DNA of 64,000 nt from Lingula anatina (taxonomy: Eukaryota; Brachiopoda; Lingulata; Lingulida; Lingulidae), in NCBI RefSeq assembly GCF_001039355.2, contig NW_019775757.1:98226-162225 (forward strand), read 5' to 3'. This document shows positions 22,258 through 34,316 of the stretch, one piece after another (positions within the stretch are counted from its first letter, which is position 1; each line of letters starts with the position of its first letter). A program made the translations under genes and the position numbers. Below the pieces are notes generated by a model. That model did not search any database, was not told the origin of the DNA, and saw only the letters and a list, made by a program, of their open reading frames with translations.

Positions 22258-23248
22258 CATCGTATCATCTTAACGTCAGACTTAATACAAGACAAGCATT
22301 TGACATCAAGTAAACACATATATGTAGTTGAATTTTATACATAATATCTTATAGAATATCAATATCTTTGTGTGTCATTGATTTAGTTAAAAATGCTTAT
22401 GACTAACTGAAATAACGGTAAGCTGCTATGTAAAAAATCGAGATATTTATTTGACAGAAGAAAATTAACAAAGAAAAAAATAAACCAATTTAATCAAAGA
22501 AGATTCCGTTTGTTTTTGATAAATATAACCATCGCACTTAAATGTTCATAACAAAATGCTGACATCAACAACAATTTCATAAACCTTAACCAAATTCAAT
22601 ACGTGCAAGCTCGGCAAATCAAGATTGAAAAGGACGTACTAAACTTTGCTAAATGCTTACTATGACCGTGTTCAGGTTTAAACACCGTTCGACGCTGGAT
22701 CGACCAGCTTTGCGGTGGATTCTCGCTATTAAAGTGCATTCAGTGTAATCAGATTCATTGTCTGACACGCCTCCTTGAGTAGCTAGTTAATTAGTTAACT
22801 ACTCCGTAGCAACTCGAGGAGGAAGCCGAATACAGTGATTGCACTTGGGGAGACTCTCCCGCAGAGTTGGATCGATCTAGCCAGTATGATGGGTTTATCT
22901 GAACGTTCCCAAAGTGAGACCACCCAGTACACACATCACGCTAGATCCGCGTGGTAATAAAACAACGTCGACATGGGAGGGACTATGCCGGTTTAAAGTT
23001 AATAACGGCAGCTGGTAGACATCTCAGGAGGATTTTACGCTCAGAAAGTTCATCCTCAAAATTAGAATTATTCACCTTTAAATTCTACTGGGGGGGGGGG
23101 GGGGATCATGCTCAGAATGTTTGTGATATAAATTTTCGAAATGCCGGTGTGACAGGAATGGTAATCCAGTAGGAACAGTATAGTCTTCTTCCCACTACTT
23201 TGTGCAGGTGGCATCCGTCCCATCAACTAACCGCAGTGCTCCGACGAA
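22258..23248. other. Repeat-rich intergenic DNA
   Basis: Contains the second copy of the dispersed repeat (22500-22910) and an 18-base G run at about 23086-23104. No gene is supported. Confidence 0.5.
22500..22910. repeat. Dispersed repeat, copy 2
   Basis: Matches 20230-20615 in block order and orientation; see that entry. The element type is unknown. Confidence 0.6.
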
Positions 23249-23470
23249 GGCTCTATTCCCATAGATTTAGATCGATCTATCCCCGCGGGGAGTCTCACTA
23301 GATTACTTTCAGATAATCCGACTTAAATGTCCGTCCCGCCTATTACAAGCTGTAAAGGGGGTAATTAACTTTCGTGTCCGCCCGGCTGACAGCTATTTAG
23401 CGTGAACCCCCAGGGAGTTAGGTCGATCTAAAGTAGGTCGATCTAATCTATGGAAATGGGGTCTAAGAGC
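23249..23470. mobile_element. Foldback MITE, family 1, copy 2
   Basis: The best-preserved terminal inverted repeats of the family: GGCTCTATTCCCATAGATTT on the left and ATGGAAATGGGGTCTAAGAG on the right. The interior carries CCGCGGGGAGTCTCACTAG and GGCTGACAGCTATTTAGCG, as in the other copies. It is followed directly by a half copy of family 2 (23471-23570). Confidence 0.85.
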
Positions 23471-23570
23471 CCATTCAGAACAGATGATCTTCACACTAAC
23501 AGACCCACGGATCAAACATGGCCGTACGTGCCACTCAAAAGAAATGTCGATTATTACCCTGTTGGTCTCC
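23471..23570. mobile_element. Foldback MITE, family 2, partial
   Basis: Only one arm is recognisable (CCCATTCAG, ACTAACAGACCCACGGATCA, AACATGGCC), abutting family 1 copy 2. It is either truncated or interrupted. Confidence 0.5.
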
Positions 23571-23785
23571 CCGCCTCCACACGCGCCATTAAACCTCGGC
23601 TCCGAATGCGCTCTAACCCTAAACTGTGCTTATCATATGGGATCCCGGACTACATGTACCTTTCCAGTAACACTGGTACTTATTTTATGTTAACAATTAA
23701 TCGGGACAACAAACAAATAAAACCTTTAATGGTTTTGTTCTTTCGTTTGGAAATTAAAGCATTCAGAAAAATGTAATAAAGCTTA

Positions 23786-23791
23786 TTTATT
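23786..23791 (-). terminator. Poly(A) signal of the choline transporter
   Basis: AATAAA on the minus strand 117 bp beyond the stop codon. Confidence 0.55.
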
Positions 23792-23907
23792 TATCGCCAA
23801 ATATCACAATCAGAAGAAGAGATTATGTTTTAAAGCCCCACACAGCAGGGAATAGAATCATGAATAAACCAGAGGTATATTTGTGAATATCTAGTGACCA
23901 AAAAAAA

Positions 23908-26900
23908 TCAATCTGATATCCTGGTAGAGGGTACCTCCGCGGTGCCACTTTCTCGGCCTGCGTTATCACTGTTCAGAGTCATGGCTTCCCGTCCCTCAAC
24001 GGCTGCCGGAGTTCTAATTTCCCAAATCCCAGACGTGCGCTTGGGGTCTTCAAAATGAAAATCTACGTCGGCTGTGTCCATTTTTCTAAATCTCAAACCT
24101 ACTACGTCACTGTCTCTAGGTTTATGTATGTCTTTGGTTTCCCGTTCTGAAAGATCTTTGGTTCCTTCCCGCTCCTTGTTGGACGTGTCGTCTGCTTCAG
24201 TTTCCGCCAGACAACAAGACAGGAAATCGGGGATTATTTCTTTTCTGATGAGTAAGTCGAAGAGTAATGAGAACAAGATAATTGTGGGGAAAGTAATAAT
24301 GACAATTAAAAGTTTGAAAGGGAAACGCTGGATGTTGTTTTCGTAATCATACCAAGGGAAGTATATAAACGTTGGGATTCCAAAAGTACTCTCTCCGGCT
24401 CCAAGACGAAGAATCCAGCCTAACACGTAGCTGAAATTTTAAACAAAATACATGGGAAAGGGATATGACCATGTCTTTTATCAGATTAAGACATTTATTT
24501 TTGATTATTGCCCTACATTGTACCACACGATTGGCGAATGGCTGTCACACCATAATATTTCGAACGATATCGGCTGTCATTAAAATCCATCATAATGTAT
24601 ATACAGGGTGTTCCAAAAATGTACCAGTCTTGAAATTTACAAAACGATTATACAAAGATTATCAACAAACATAAATAACATCAATATGAAGGGCAGGCCT
24701 AGAAGTTGTTGTCACGTCCTTCATCAGTTTTGTCCTACACCGCGTAAGCCAACATTTTCCGCAGTTAGATCCTCTCAGTCGAATCACTCAATGTAACCAT
24801 ACTCTAACAACTATTTTTCATGACCTCTGGCAATTGCTTTTGGACCACCCTATATAACATACCTAGATATGGGTACAATATCAGCAACAGAATATCCATT
24901 GCTAATAAAAAAAACATGCAAAACCGAAAGATTGAGCAAAACATCGCCATATATATTTAAATGTTACTGAATAAGAGACTTAAACAATGGCGGATCCATA
25001 CACATGACAAAACATGCAAAACCGAAAGATTGAGCAAAACATAGCCATGGGATTTAAAAATTACTGAAAAAGAGATTTACCCAATGACAGATCCATACAC
25101 ATAATAAAAACACACAAAACCGAAAGACTGAGCAGAACAAAGGCATGAGATTTAAAAATTACAAAACTAGAGATTTACCCAATGGCGGATCCATACACGT
25201 TGCACTTCTTAAAGAACAGCACACAGGTCAGCTGCGGGAACAAGATAACGTAGATAGCGTCCGAGCAGATGAAGAGCAGCGCGTACACGGAGTTCATGGT
25301 GATGGCCATTAAAGTGGCCAGAGCACCGTACACAACCACTGATATCCTTAACACCCATGTCACTTCGCGTTCAGACGCCTGGAAGAGATTTAACGACTAA
25401 GGAAAACTTTTGATGCCAGATAAACAGTTATTTGAATGGTTTTCATAAGCGCGACAGAAAAGTTGTCGAATCACGGTGAAAACAATTATAAAGAGCAGTC
25501 TTATCCTGACGAAGAATCTTCACTCATTAAGACTGAAAACAATTTTAATTCCTCAATGTTAAGACAAAGTGCAAGGTGAGCACATCTTTTGTTGTAGACA
25601 TTTGAACGTTTTTAGCAACTTCGATTCAATTGACTGCCAATAAAATAGAAATCAAAATAAAAAATTGGTTTGTTGGTTTAAGAATAACATAACTCAACTA
25701 AGTACAGACTGAGTGAAATTGATTAAAACGTCAATGGCAAAATATGAATTCAAGCCTACCGGTAACAAAAAGAATAATTTCATCCCCTGTATTGTGTAAT
25801 AAGAATAAAGCAATTTTCTTCAATTAATTATAGCTGTTAATTCAATAAAATTACTTTATTCTTGGTAGCAGTTCCTTTTTTTAATTAATGCTTTTTCATT
25901 CTTCATCGAAATCTTCTCACCTTCCTCCCGCATCCCAAAAATTGCCTCAGTGGACGGTACACATTGTGGGCAAACAGTGAGCTCATGGACAGAATAATGG
26001 AATCCGTGGAAGACATCACGGCGGCAGACACGGCGCCCAGGCCGAAGAAGGAGACCACGGGCGGAGTCAGGTAGTTCAGGACCAGGGGCAGAAGGTTCTT
26101 GTACTCTTCTGGAGGGACGCTGGTCAAGTTGAAGTCCCTGTAGTAGCCGGTCATGGTCCAGTCTGGAAATATGAGGTTGATTATATTGTAGAATTACATC
26201 GCCACTAGAGAGCGGAATGACAGCTGGTAACATTTGCCTGATCATGATGGACTTGTAAATCTGCAGATATGTAGGCCTATTTGACATTCTGTATTTGACA
26301 GTATGTCGGTACTTTTCTTTGAAAAACTGGTTGATGCATTCAAGTTGAAACATCAAAAATATTCGATCAAAAGCAGATCAGGGGTAGTACAGGGGTGAAC
26401 ATGTGCTACCCCCTACCCCCCCCCCCCCCAGAAAAAAAAAGATAAAAGAAAAAGAGTGCCCAAATACTCTATAATGCAACTGCCTGTAAATCCGTCACCC
26501 ATCAACCACGTGACGTCATTTTAAATTAAGTAATGAAGTCGCAATGAAGTAACGAGCTTGTTAGGCGGTAATTATTACATACTAGTAGAGGCGGCAATTG
26601 CGCCTATAATAGCCGGCGGTACAGCTGATAAAATGCAACCAAAAGCGGCCATGCAGGACATCAACTGAGCCTGACGTGCTGTCCTAGACGACATTACTCT
26701 CTGGAAGTATTCCTGTAAAATAGCAAAGAAGCGCACATAACATAGTTGATAGTAGCTGTGTGGAATGGGGATATGTGAATTAAAATTCAAAAGTAGGAGC
26801 CACTTTAATTTGGCTCGAAGAGCCCGTTTTGAGATTGAATAGCAATGTTTCCATGTCTCAAATATGCCGTATTTAAATCTTTTCTCATTAAAAAAAGTGG

Positions 26901-29900
26901 AAACATGCACGCACACAAAAAATGCAAATGGCAGTTTAACCTATGTTCAAAAATAAAATGATGTAGTCTTGTTACGGAAAATAAATACAGTTTATGAAAA
27001 TTGTGTAAAAAGGAGTGCTTTTGGGAGGAAAAGAGGACAAAAAGGAAAACAGAAAAGTGTAACATGCTTTAAAAATAAAACAAAATACAAAAACTAAAAT
27101 GAATTAATAAAAATGGTTTTGAGTGAGAATTGGGTTGGGGCTCTACCACGAGCTCTCCACTGTCTAAATCACTCTCACCTGCCATGGGATACCACCCATG
27201 ATGAGCTGCATGGCGGAGTCCAGATATGTGCCCGTGTTGTCCACATCAATAGACCCCAACCAGTCAGGGGCTGTCACTGCTATGTCCGACACCGCCTCGT
27301 GTTTCATAGCGAAGGGGAAGGCAAGGACCTGACATCAAAGAATGCGTTCAGAAAAAAGTTCAATTGGATGCGGTGGTTGATTCTCTTTGGTCAGGCACGT
27401 GGTCTTTAAAAAAGTTGTAAATTAGCGCCGAAACAAATTTCAAATCTTAATGATATACGTGGAGCGAGAGTAAGTGCACTAAATCGTACATGCAGATGTA
27501 TTGTTAGCACCAGTTTGGTACACAACGCAAAAATATCCACGCAAATTTTTACCTAACTTTTCAGAAAAAAAACGAAATTAATCTCTCGAGCAGCAAAATA
27601 AAGGTTTGGAAACTGCACTTCCTGGTATTTGATAATCTAAATGCACGAACATTTTACCATCATTAAAATGATGTTTAACGACAGTTCTATTCACTAATTT
27701 GCCGCTTTCAAGTGTTGTTATCGAAATCGATCGACTCACCAGCCCGAACATCATGAAGAGGAGCTGTGCCACATCTGTATACGCCACAGAATACAGTCCG
27801 CCCATTAATGTGTACAGGACAGCTATGGCGGCCGAGACCACAATGGAAATGGTATTGTCCAGACCAATGACGACCGTCAACGACGACCCTGTAGGCAAAA
27901 AAAATGAATATCAATAACAATATCAAAATTATATGATTATTTAGAGTCTGAAATTCATAAAAATTTGTTCTGTAGACTTTACAAATAAAATATAATACAA
28001 ATGAAATAAAATACAAAGTTAAAAGAATTAATTTACTACACCATCATAACATTAGATGCAAAACTATTTCATATACAATGGGATTTACGTTAAAAAAAAA
28101 TAAGGCGACTGTTTATGACAGAACACCCATAATACGATTATAAAGAGACAGCATGTGGACAACACGAAAAGAGTTGTGTAAGGTGACGGAGTCGTTTAAG
28201 GTGACAGGTCACAACGGTAGTCTTCAGGTGCCGTAAATATCGTAAACCAGGATCACTGTTTGACGAACTTGATATGGTATCTATGGCTCTGTTCTCACAA
28301 CTTTTAGATCGATCTATCACCGCGGGGAGTCTCACTAGATTACTGTCAGATAATCCCCCTTAAGTGTCCGTCCCCGCCTACTACAAGCTTTAAGGGGTAA
28401 TTAACTTTCGTGTCCGCCCGGCTGACAGCTATTTAGCGTGAACCCCCAGGGAGTTAGGTCGATCCAATGTAGGTCGATCTAATCTATGAGAATGGGGTGT
28501 ATGAAATGGTATCCGTGATGCTGAACCGAAGTACTGGTATACTTGATCACTTCTTATGTCTTCACTTTCAGGTGACACATGTGGGAAAGGGACAGATCAG
28601 ACTAGTCTAGAAAGACCACGTATCAGAAACCATCTATAGCGTCACGTGCTTTAGGTTCCCGAATCACGACCGATTTATAATAGCATTACAACCATGCTCA
28701 TGACACTCATGACGCTCATGTGCCAAAAAGCACATTTTAAATATAAGCACGGGGACCTTGGTGGGGACTAACCATTTTAAGGGTTGGCTGGGATCGAGTG
28801 CCCGCCCCCACCCACCCCTCCGCATCCTACACTAATCGATTGCTGGTGTGGGGGACGTGGGAGTGGGGTAGGCCTTCTAGCCCTCGCTCCCTACGCCCAT
28901 GCACTAATCAGTAGGCCTATGACCCTGCATATCTTACCTAATGCTGCCAGAATAGCGGCGGCCCACAGGAGATCTCCAATAAGAGCCGGAATGTATAGAA
29001 GAGCCGCCATTACAGGGCCATATTTCTCGTGGAATGGGTCGAGCATCGTGATGTATCCGCTCTCTCGCATCGGCTTGGCGAAAAACAAGCCACCTGAAAG
29101 GAAAAAGGTGAATTTACATGTATATGTTATATTCGTAAACTGTATAGTTTTGGCATATTAAATTCGTCATACAAGAGAAGTACCTTTCCTAGCATTTTAT
29201 GGGAACTTTATCTTCAGTTTGATTAATAACTTGGTCAAATTTCAAAATAAAAAAAATCAAGCCAAACTTAAGCCCCCCCCCCCAAAAAAAAAAAAAAGAA
29301 AAAAAAAAAAAATTAAAAGTCTACCTTAATAGGTACCGACCCAATATAATGTTGATGCTCATCTCTCCTCATACCTCAACTAATATCGTCCATGGTGAGC
29401 TGCATGGCGGAGTCGAATACCCATCTAGAACTTATTTAAATCAAGGGAACCTGGTACCAAACCAAAATTATGTTGATGCCCATCTGATGCCAAAGGCCTA
29501 TACTCAGAACTAACCCGTATCTCCATCTCCAGAGTGCCTTGGTACCAAACCTTCTGTTGATGCCCATCTGATGCCAAAACTAATCCGTATCTCCAGGGTG
29601 CTTTGGTATCAAACCAACATTCTGTGGATGCTTACCTGATGCCAAAGACCGGATACCCATACTCAGAACTTACCCGTATCTCCAGGTTGCCACGGTACTA
29701 AACAACATTCTGTTGATGCTTACCAGATGCCAAAAAACTTACCCGTATCTTCCAAACCAGCATTCTACCGTAATCCATCTACATGGAGCTACTGCCAGAA
29801 ATGTAGCAGTTCCTTGTACCATAGTAACTACCAGTTTACACATACCTACGGCCAGAGCCAGACCATATCCCCATGGCGCCTGGCACCAAACCAAACCATT

Positions 29901-31830
29901 CTTTACCACCTCCTCCGCCGTACCATTGATGTAGCCACCGCCTACCCATGTGGCTGAAAAATGGGAAATGTTACAATTTTCAAACAAATGCTGTAGCTGT
30001 AGACTGAGATATTTTACTTGAAGCATACAGAAATCACTCAAAAAAACGCTCACTTTTAATTTCTCATGTCTAAGTTGAGATCTTTTTGTTAATATGTTAG
30101 CTTTACGTTCATGAAATGTATGCCGACAAAATCTTTTTAGAAATGGCAAACGAAGGCTTTCTTTTTTTTAATTTCAAAATGGTTAATCCGGCACTGCGTT
30201 TTTGGACTATGTTTTTTTAAGCCACTACCACAGGATGCTGAAAAGCTACTGCATTACAATCTTTAGGTGACAACGTGACAGATGCAGAGGTAATGACGCT
30301 GTACAAACTGGAATTTTATTGAAATATAGAGGATAACTTTTAATTTTTAAGTAATTTTATCCACCTAATATTTGGTATATATATTTCATATAAAAATGGA
30401 TCTTCAGTTTTAAAAATACGGTGACAAAAAGCCCAACACTTACTATGCAATTTGAAATCTGACAAACGTTTCTTGATTGTGTTGGTACGTGAGCAAAATA
30501 CAAACTAGGCGTTTTTGAAACCTTAAATGACTAAGTTTCTATCAATAAAACCACTTGACCATAAAATGTAATCACTTAAAAACGTTTTTTGCAGCACAGT
30601 ACTATATGTCTTGAACTTTGTCTGGACCCTCTAGTGAATAAAAAAGTTAAATGTTGGGTGTTACATGTATAATAATAATTATTATTTCAGACGTATAAAC
30701 AGTCAACTACCACTTGGGGAAATAAGTAAAGATAAATACTGTCACCGTTTTTCATATTCAAGTTTAATGAAGTATAGAGCTACGCATTGTGTCTTCTTAA
30801 AAACACAAAAATTGCCTTCACAATATTTAAAAAAATAGTAAACAGGTAATAAAAAGGAATAAAAGATACAAACGTTCATGATACACAACATGTGTTGGAT
30901 TACTGCTAGTGCTGGTATTAGAAGACAATTGATACTGTTGCGTATGGCCGAGGAGATGTTATGTTGGAGACAGTGGTTCCGCTAACATAATTCCCATAGT
31001 CACGCTTTATCGGTCGTGGGAACCAGAGATTGAACGTCGGCACGCATTAAAGGGATAGCTTTATCTCGTTAAACGTTTGACTTTAGGTGCGATTGCAAAT
31101 GATATATCAGTTTCAAGCGATTGGCCGTAGCGATAATTAAAGGTGCTCGAGCACCTTTTTGCTGACCGTTTACCTGTGATAGTTTTAAATTGGTCAACTT
31201 CATACCAATTTACGTTGGTGCACCGGATTTTCAGCTGATAGAGTTGAAAATGGCCGAAAGAGCTGTGAATATAAAATACTTTTAGATGGCTGAGGGGATT
31301 ATTCACATGCCGTTGCTCTGTCTGAATTATTATCTGCTTATGTAAAATTATTCAAATCTGGGACCAACTTTGGGAAATGTATTTTCTATGTCTTACACCA
31401 TTGCAACTGCGGTATTGGTATAGGCCTAAAATTTAACGGTTTAATATTCCGTCGTTTACTTTAAGCAAGAGTGTAAAGCATGCTCTGAGTAATGCACTTT
31501 CTCTGCATTAATTCATCTATTGCAGCCACGGTATTGGTATAAAATTATGAGAAAATTTTTCTCAATTTAATTTTATAAATTGTGTTCTTTTATCAGTCCA
31601 ATGTGAAATTGACAAGTAAAACAACCATACTTTCTCGAGATATTTAGTGCCATACCTGTCATGGTGAAAATCCCAACAAAGGGTCCGATGTTCCGATTAG
31701 CTAGGATCAGCTCCTCACTATCCAACTGCTTGCCTTTCCTTTTTGCCTTACGACCGGCGATAATCCCAATGATGAATATGACGACATAGAGAATCACTAT
31801 GGCAACCAGTCCCCACACATTAATTTCCAT
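23908..31830 (-). CDS. SLC5A7: High-affinity choline transporter (SLC5 family)
   Basis: Nine minus-strand coding exons close in phase to 610 residues: 31656-31830, 29846-29953, 28938-29093, 27740-27888, 27179-27328, 26583-26712, 25921-26162, 25179-25378 and 23908-24430. The product resembles CHT1, the Na+/Cl- dependent choline transporter of cholinergic nerve endings, about 580 residues in human. Diagnostic stretches are [64 protein letters not shown] and [18 protein letters not shown]. About 13 membrane helices are expected. The long cytoplasmic tail (about 110 residues) is polar and ends with an AMTLNSD stretch like the CHT1 tail. All splice sites are GT-AG. The introns hold a family 1 MITE, a mariner-type MITE and two exon-derived arrays. 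The start Met is followed at once by the first helix, as in CHT1. Confidence 0.95.
24601..24852. mobile_element. Mariner-type MITE, long copy
   Basis: Ends ATACAGGGTGTTCCAAAAAT and, inverted, TATAGGGTGGTCCAAAAGC enclose about 250 bp of non-coding DNA in the last intron of the choline transporter. TA dinucleotides flank both ends. Confidence 0.65.
24911..25200. repeat. About 97-bp tandem array seeded by choline transporter exon 8
   Basis: Three units start near 24911, 25009 and 25106, each opening with an A-run then CGAAAGA-TGAGCA. Each ends with a version of AATGGCGGATCCATACAC. In the third unit this is the true 3' end of the exon 25179-25378 with its 5' splice site. The first two units therefore carry copies of the exon end and altered splice junctions inside the downstream intron. 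Confidence 0.85.
28285..28503. mobile_element. Foldback MITE, family 1, copy 3
   Basis: About 219 bp in an intron of the choline transporter, nearly identical to copy 1 at 19497, which implies recent movement. The same GGCTCTGTTCTCACAAC left end and GAATGGGGTGTATG right end are present. Confidence 0.85.
29300..29845. repeat. Degenerate 65-90 bp array with exon-like units in choline transporter intron 2
   Basis: About five or six diverged units share CTTACCCGTATCTCCAGG, GGTA(C/T)CAAACC, ATTCTGTTGATGC and TGATGCCAAA. The block CCGTATCTCC...GGTACTAAACAACATTCT resembles exon 2 (29846-29953) at CCATATCCCC...GGCACCAAACCAAACCATTCT. A separate piece, 29390-29415, matches exon 5 (27195-27220) at 25 of 26 bases. 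Confidence 0.6.
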
Positions 31831-34222
31831 TCTGTAACAGTCTTCAGCGAAGAGTTTCGTCGTTATAACTTGCTGATAACGGTAATGTTTACGACTCAGA
31901 GTATCTAGTTGCCGACTGTGATGAGACAGGATGTCTCTTCTTCGAACAACGACCTCTGCGCACTTCAGGCTTTTGAATTAACGAGGCTGGGTCACTTAAA
32001 GTTGCGATTTACGTCCGACTGCGTCCAACTTTTTGAAAAGTTCTTTCAGTGATGCAAATTTTATATCTTGAAGCACGTATACGCATTTTTGTCCCACAAA
32101 AATAACCCCCAGACTTGCAAATAAATTTGAATGGATTCACTTTCTTGTGCACTCAACTGGTTTTATGGCCTTACATGCAATTATCTAAAGTGTGCAATTT
32201 CAGTTATTTCAATCTTTAAAAAAAATGTATGCACCGCGTTCAAGTGCAGCACTGAAGATAAGAAATTGTAGACTTCGGGTAAATCATTTAGTTAGCGAGC
32301 GTCAACAAATAAACCGTTAAACTGGCCATAAGGTGTCCTTGGGTGTTCTTTGAGCGATTTTACGTAAATCTGACGCGAACCATGGAATTTCGGATTGTGT
32401 TTTGTGCGGTATAAAAGCACTCATTACATAGGCCTACTCTGACGTGTTGGCCAAAACCAGGCTAACAAACAACTTCATATAAAAATACTGGCTGCTATGA
32501 TGCTACCATGTAATGGCCATGGATATTATTACATAGTCTTCAGAAAATGTATGGACATTCTGTTGGTGACGTCATATCAGCGTTTTTTTTTGGGGGGGGG
32601 GGGAGAGAGGGGTGAAATTGTTATGTTCGATTATAGGCTATATTCTCATAGGGGTCGATTGTCAAAAGGACAGATTTGGCGATGTGCTGGAGTATCTATA
32701 GATAGCAGAAATGAAGTTTAGCCTACATGGAATATGTAAACACAGTACTGACGCGCTCGTGGCTAGCACGTGATAAATTAATATGTTCCCAATGTTGTGA
32801 GTGTACCAGTAGTGGAACTTTAGTAACTTTGTATATGTATACATTTGATTAAAGTGTCCTCAGTCAATCCAGCTAGCCCCAGGCCAGTGCGCTGACCAAC
32901 TATTTCCGGAGGTAGAAATCATGCATTAACAACTATTCGAACTTGGCGCGTCTTTTGATAGGATAACGAATTCAACTGAGTCATTTGATTACAGATAGGA
33001 TAACGAATTCAACAGAGTCATTTGATAGGATAACGAATCAAACTGAGCCATTTGATAGGATAACGAATTAAACTGAGCCATTTCCCTTGCTAGAAGTGTC
33101 AAAAACCTCAAACATAATACCAAAAATAATCATCACAACCTGTAAATCCGAAACACATATTTTTTACCTAACCTAACCTACTCCTGTATAATCATAGTAT
33201 TCATACATTCAAGTTACCCAACCCCTTTGGGCTTTATTATATCTTCTCACACAGAATAATTCTATGGGCTTAATATAATTCATACATATTAAACAAACAG
33301 GTTATCATCACTGCTGTCTACTATCCCCACTTACCGTTGTATTACGCGTGCTTATGTCTCAAAACTAAGCTATAGTATATAGAGGCCTAGCCTACATCTC
33401 CTGGCGATATATTGCATCGAGTTTAAAGTTTAAGTATAAAACAAAAAGGTAAACTAAACCGTATCTAAATGTGCATTTCAATATTGGTTGTCTCTTTTGT
33501 TTGTGGTCGTGAGAACAAGAGAGCATTTTTTATTCACCTGTAGAATTCACCTCAAGGATGTTTATTGCAAATGTCCCCGCATAAACGATGCTGCGGCGCC
33601 CCAATATTCACCGCAATTTTTTAACGGCTGTCTGTGTTTTCACAGCAGGTCATCAACGTCATGCTAACGGTAAAGACCTACTAGAATGTATTCCTTGAGC
33701 TATTCAACCTAATTTTGTTGACAGTGTTGTAGAATGAAGAGATTAAAATTTCATTAAGCGCAAATTTATATAGTAAATACAACTGAATAAAAGAATAATT
33801 TTCTTAAGAACCAACTGGTGCGAAAATAGTTTTTATAGTAGGCGAGAGTGGAAATATCCAAGTTCTATGAGGTTCTGGTTCATTTGGTTGATTTCACAAC
33901 CAAAAAATAATTTTGGTGACTTTTTCAAATACCGACTCAATGGATGAATCAATGGAAATTTTATTTTTAGACATGGAGTATTAGAAAATGAACATCTGTG
34001 TCTGAACATAATAGGGTATAATAAGGTATAATAATTACTCAACAAAATGTCGTTCAATGCCACTATTTGATACTATCTCTCATAGATCAAAGTTTGTATA
34101 TCACTCACAGGTCCTTTAATACAAAATAATACCCTGAGGCTCCAAAAACCAACATCTCCCACTAGTTGGAGCACCTGCTGATGAGCAATAAGCATGAGGT
34201 TAGAAATACTGGCGCTGAAATG
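31831..34222. other. Intergenic region between the choline transporter and ASB genes
   Basis: 2.4 kb. It contains the choline transporter 5' region, a G-rich run at about 32589-32607 and the tandem repeat at 32953-33083. No supported exon is seen. Confidence 0.5.
32953..33083. repeat. Tandem repeat, four units
   Basis: Four copies of a 31-40 bp unit built on GATAGGATAACGAATTCAAC followed by TGAGTCATTT. Confidence 0.9.
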
Positions 34223-34228
34223 TTTATT
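34223..34228 (-). terminator. Poly(A) signal of the ASB gene
   Basis: AATAAA on the minus strand 89 bp past the stop. Confidence 0.5.
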
Positions 34229-34316
34229 CCAATACGTTTTCTTTACTTTTTCCTTTTTAAAAATATCCAGACAAGACATATTTCAAAAAGTTCACAATTA
34301 ATTTGTTGCGGTCAGA

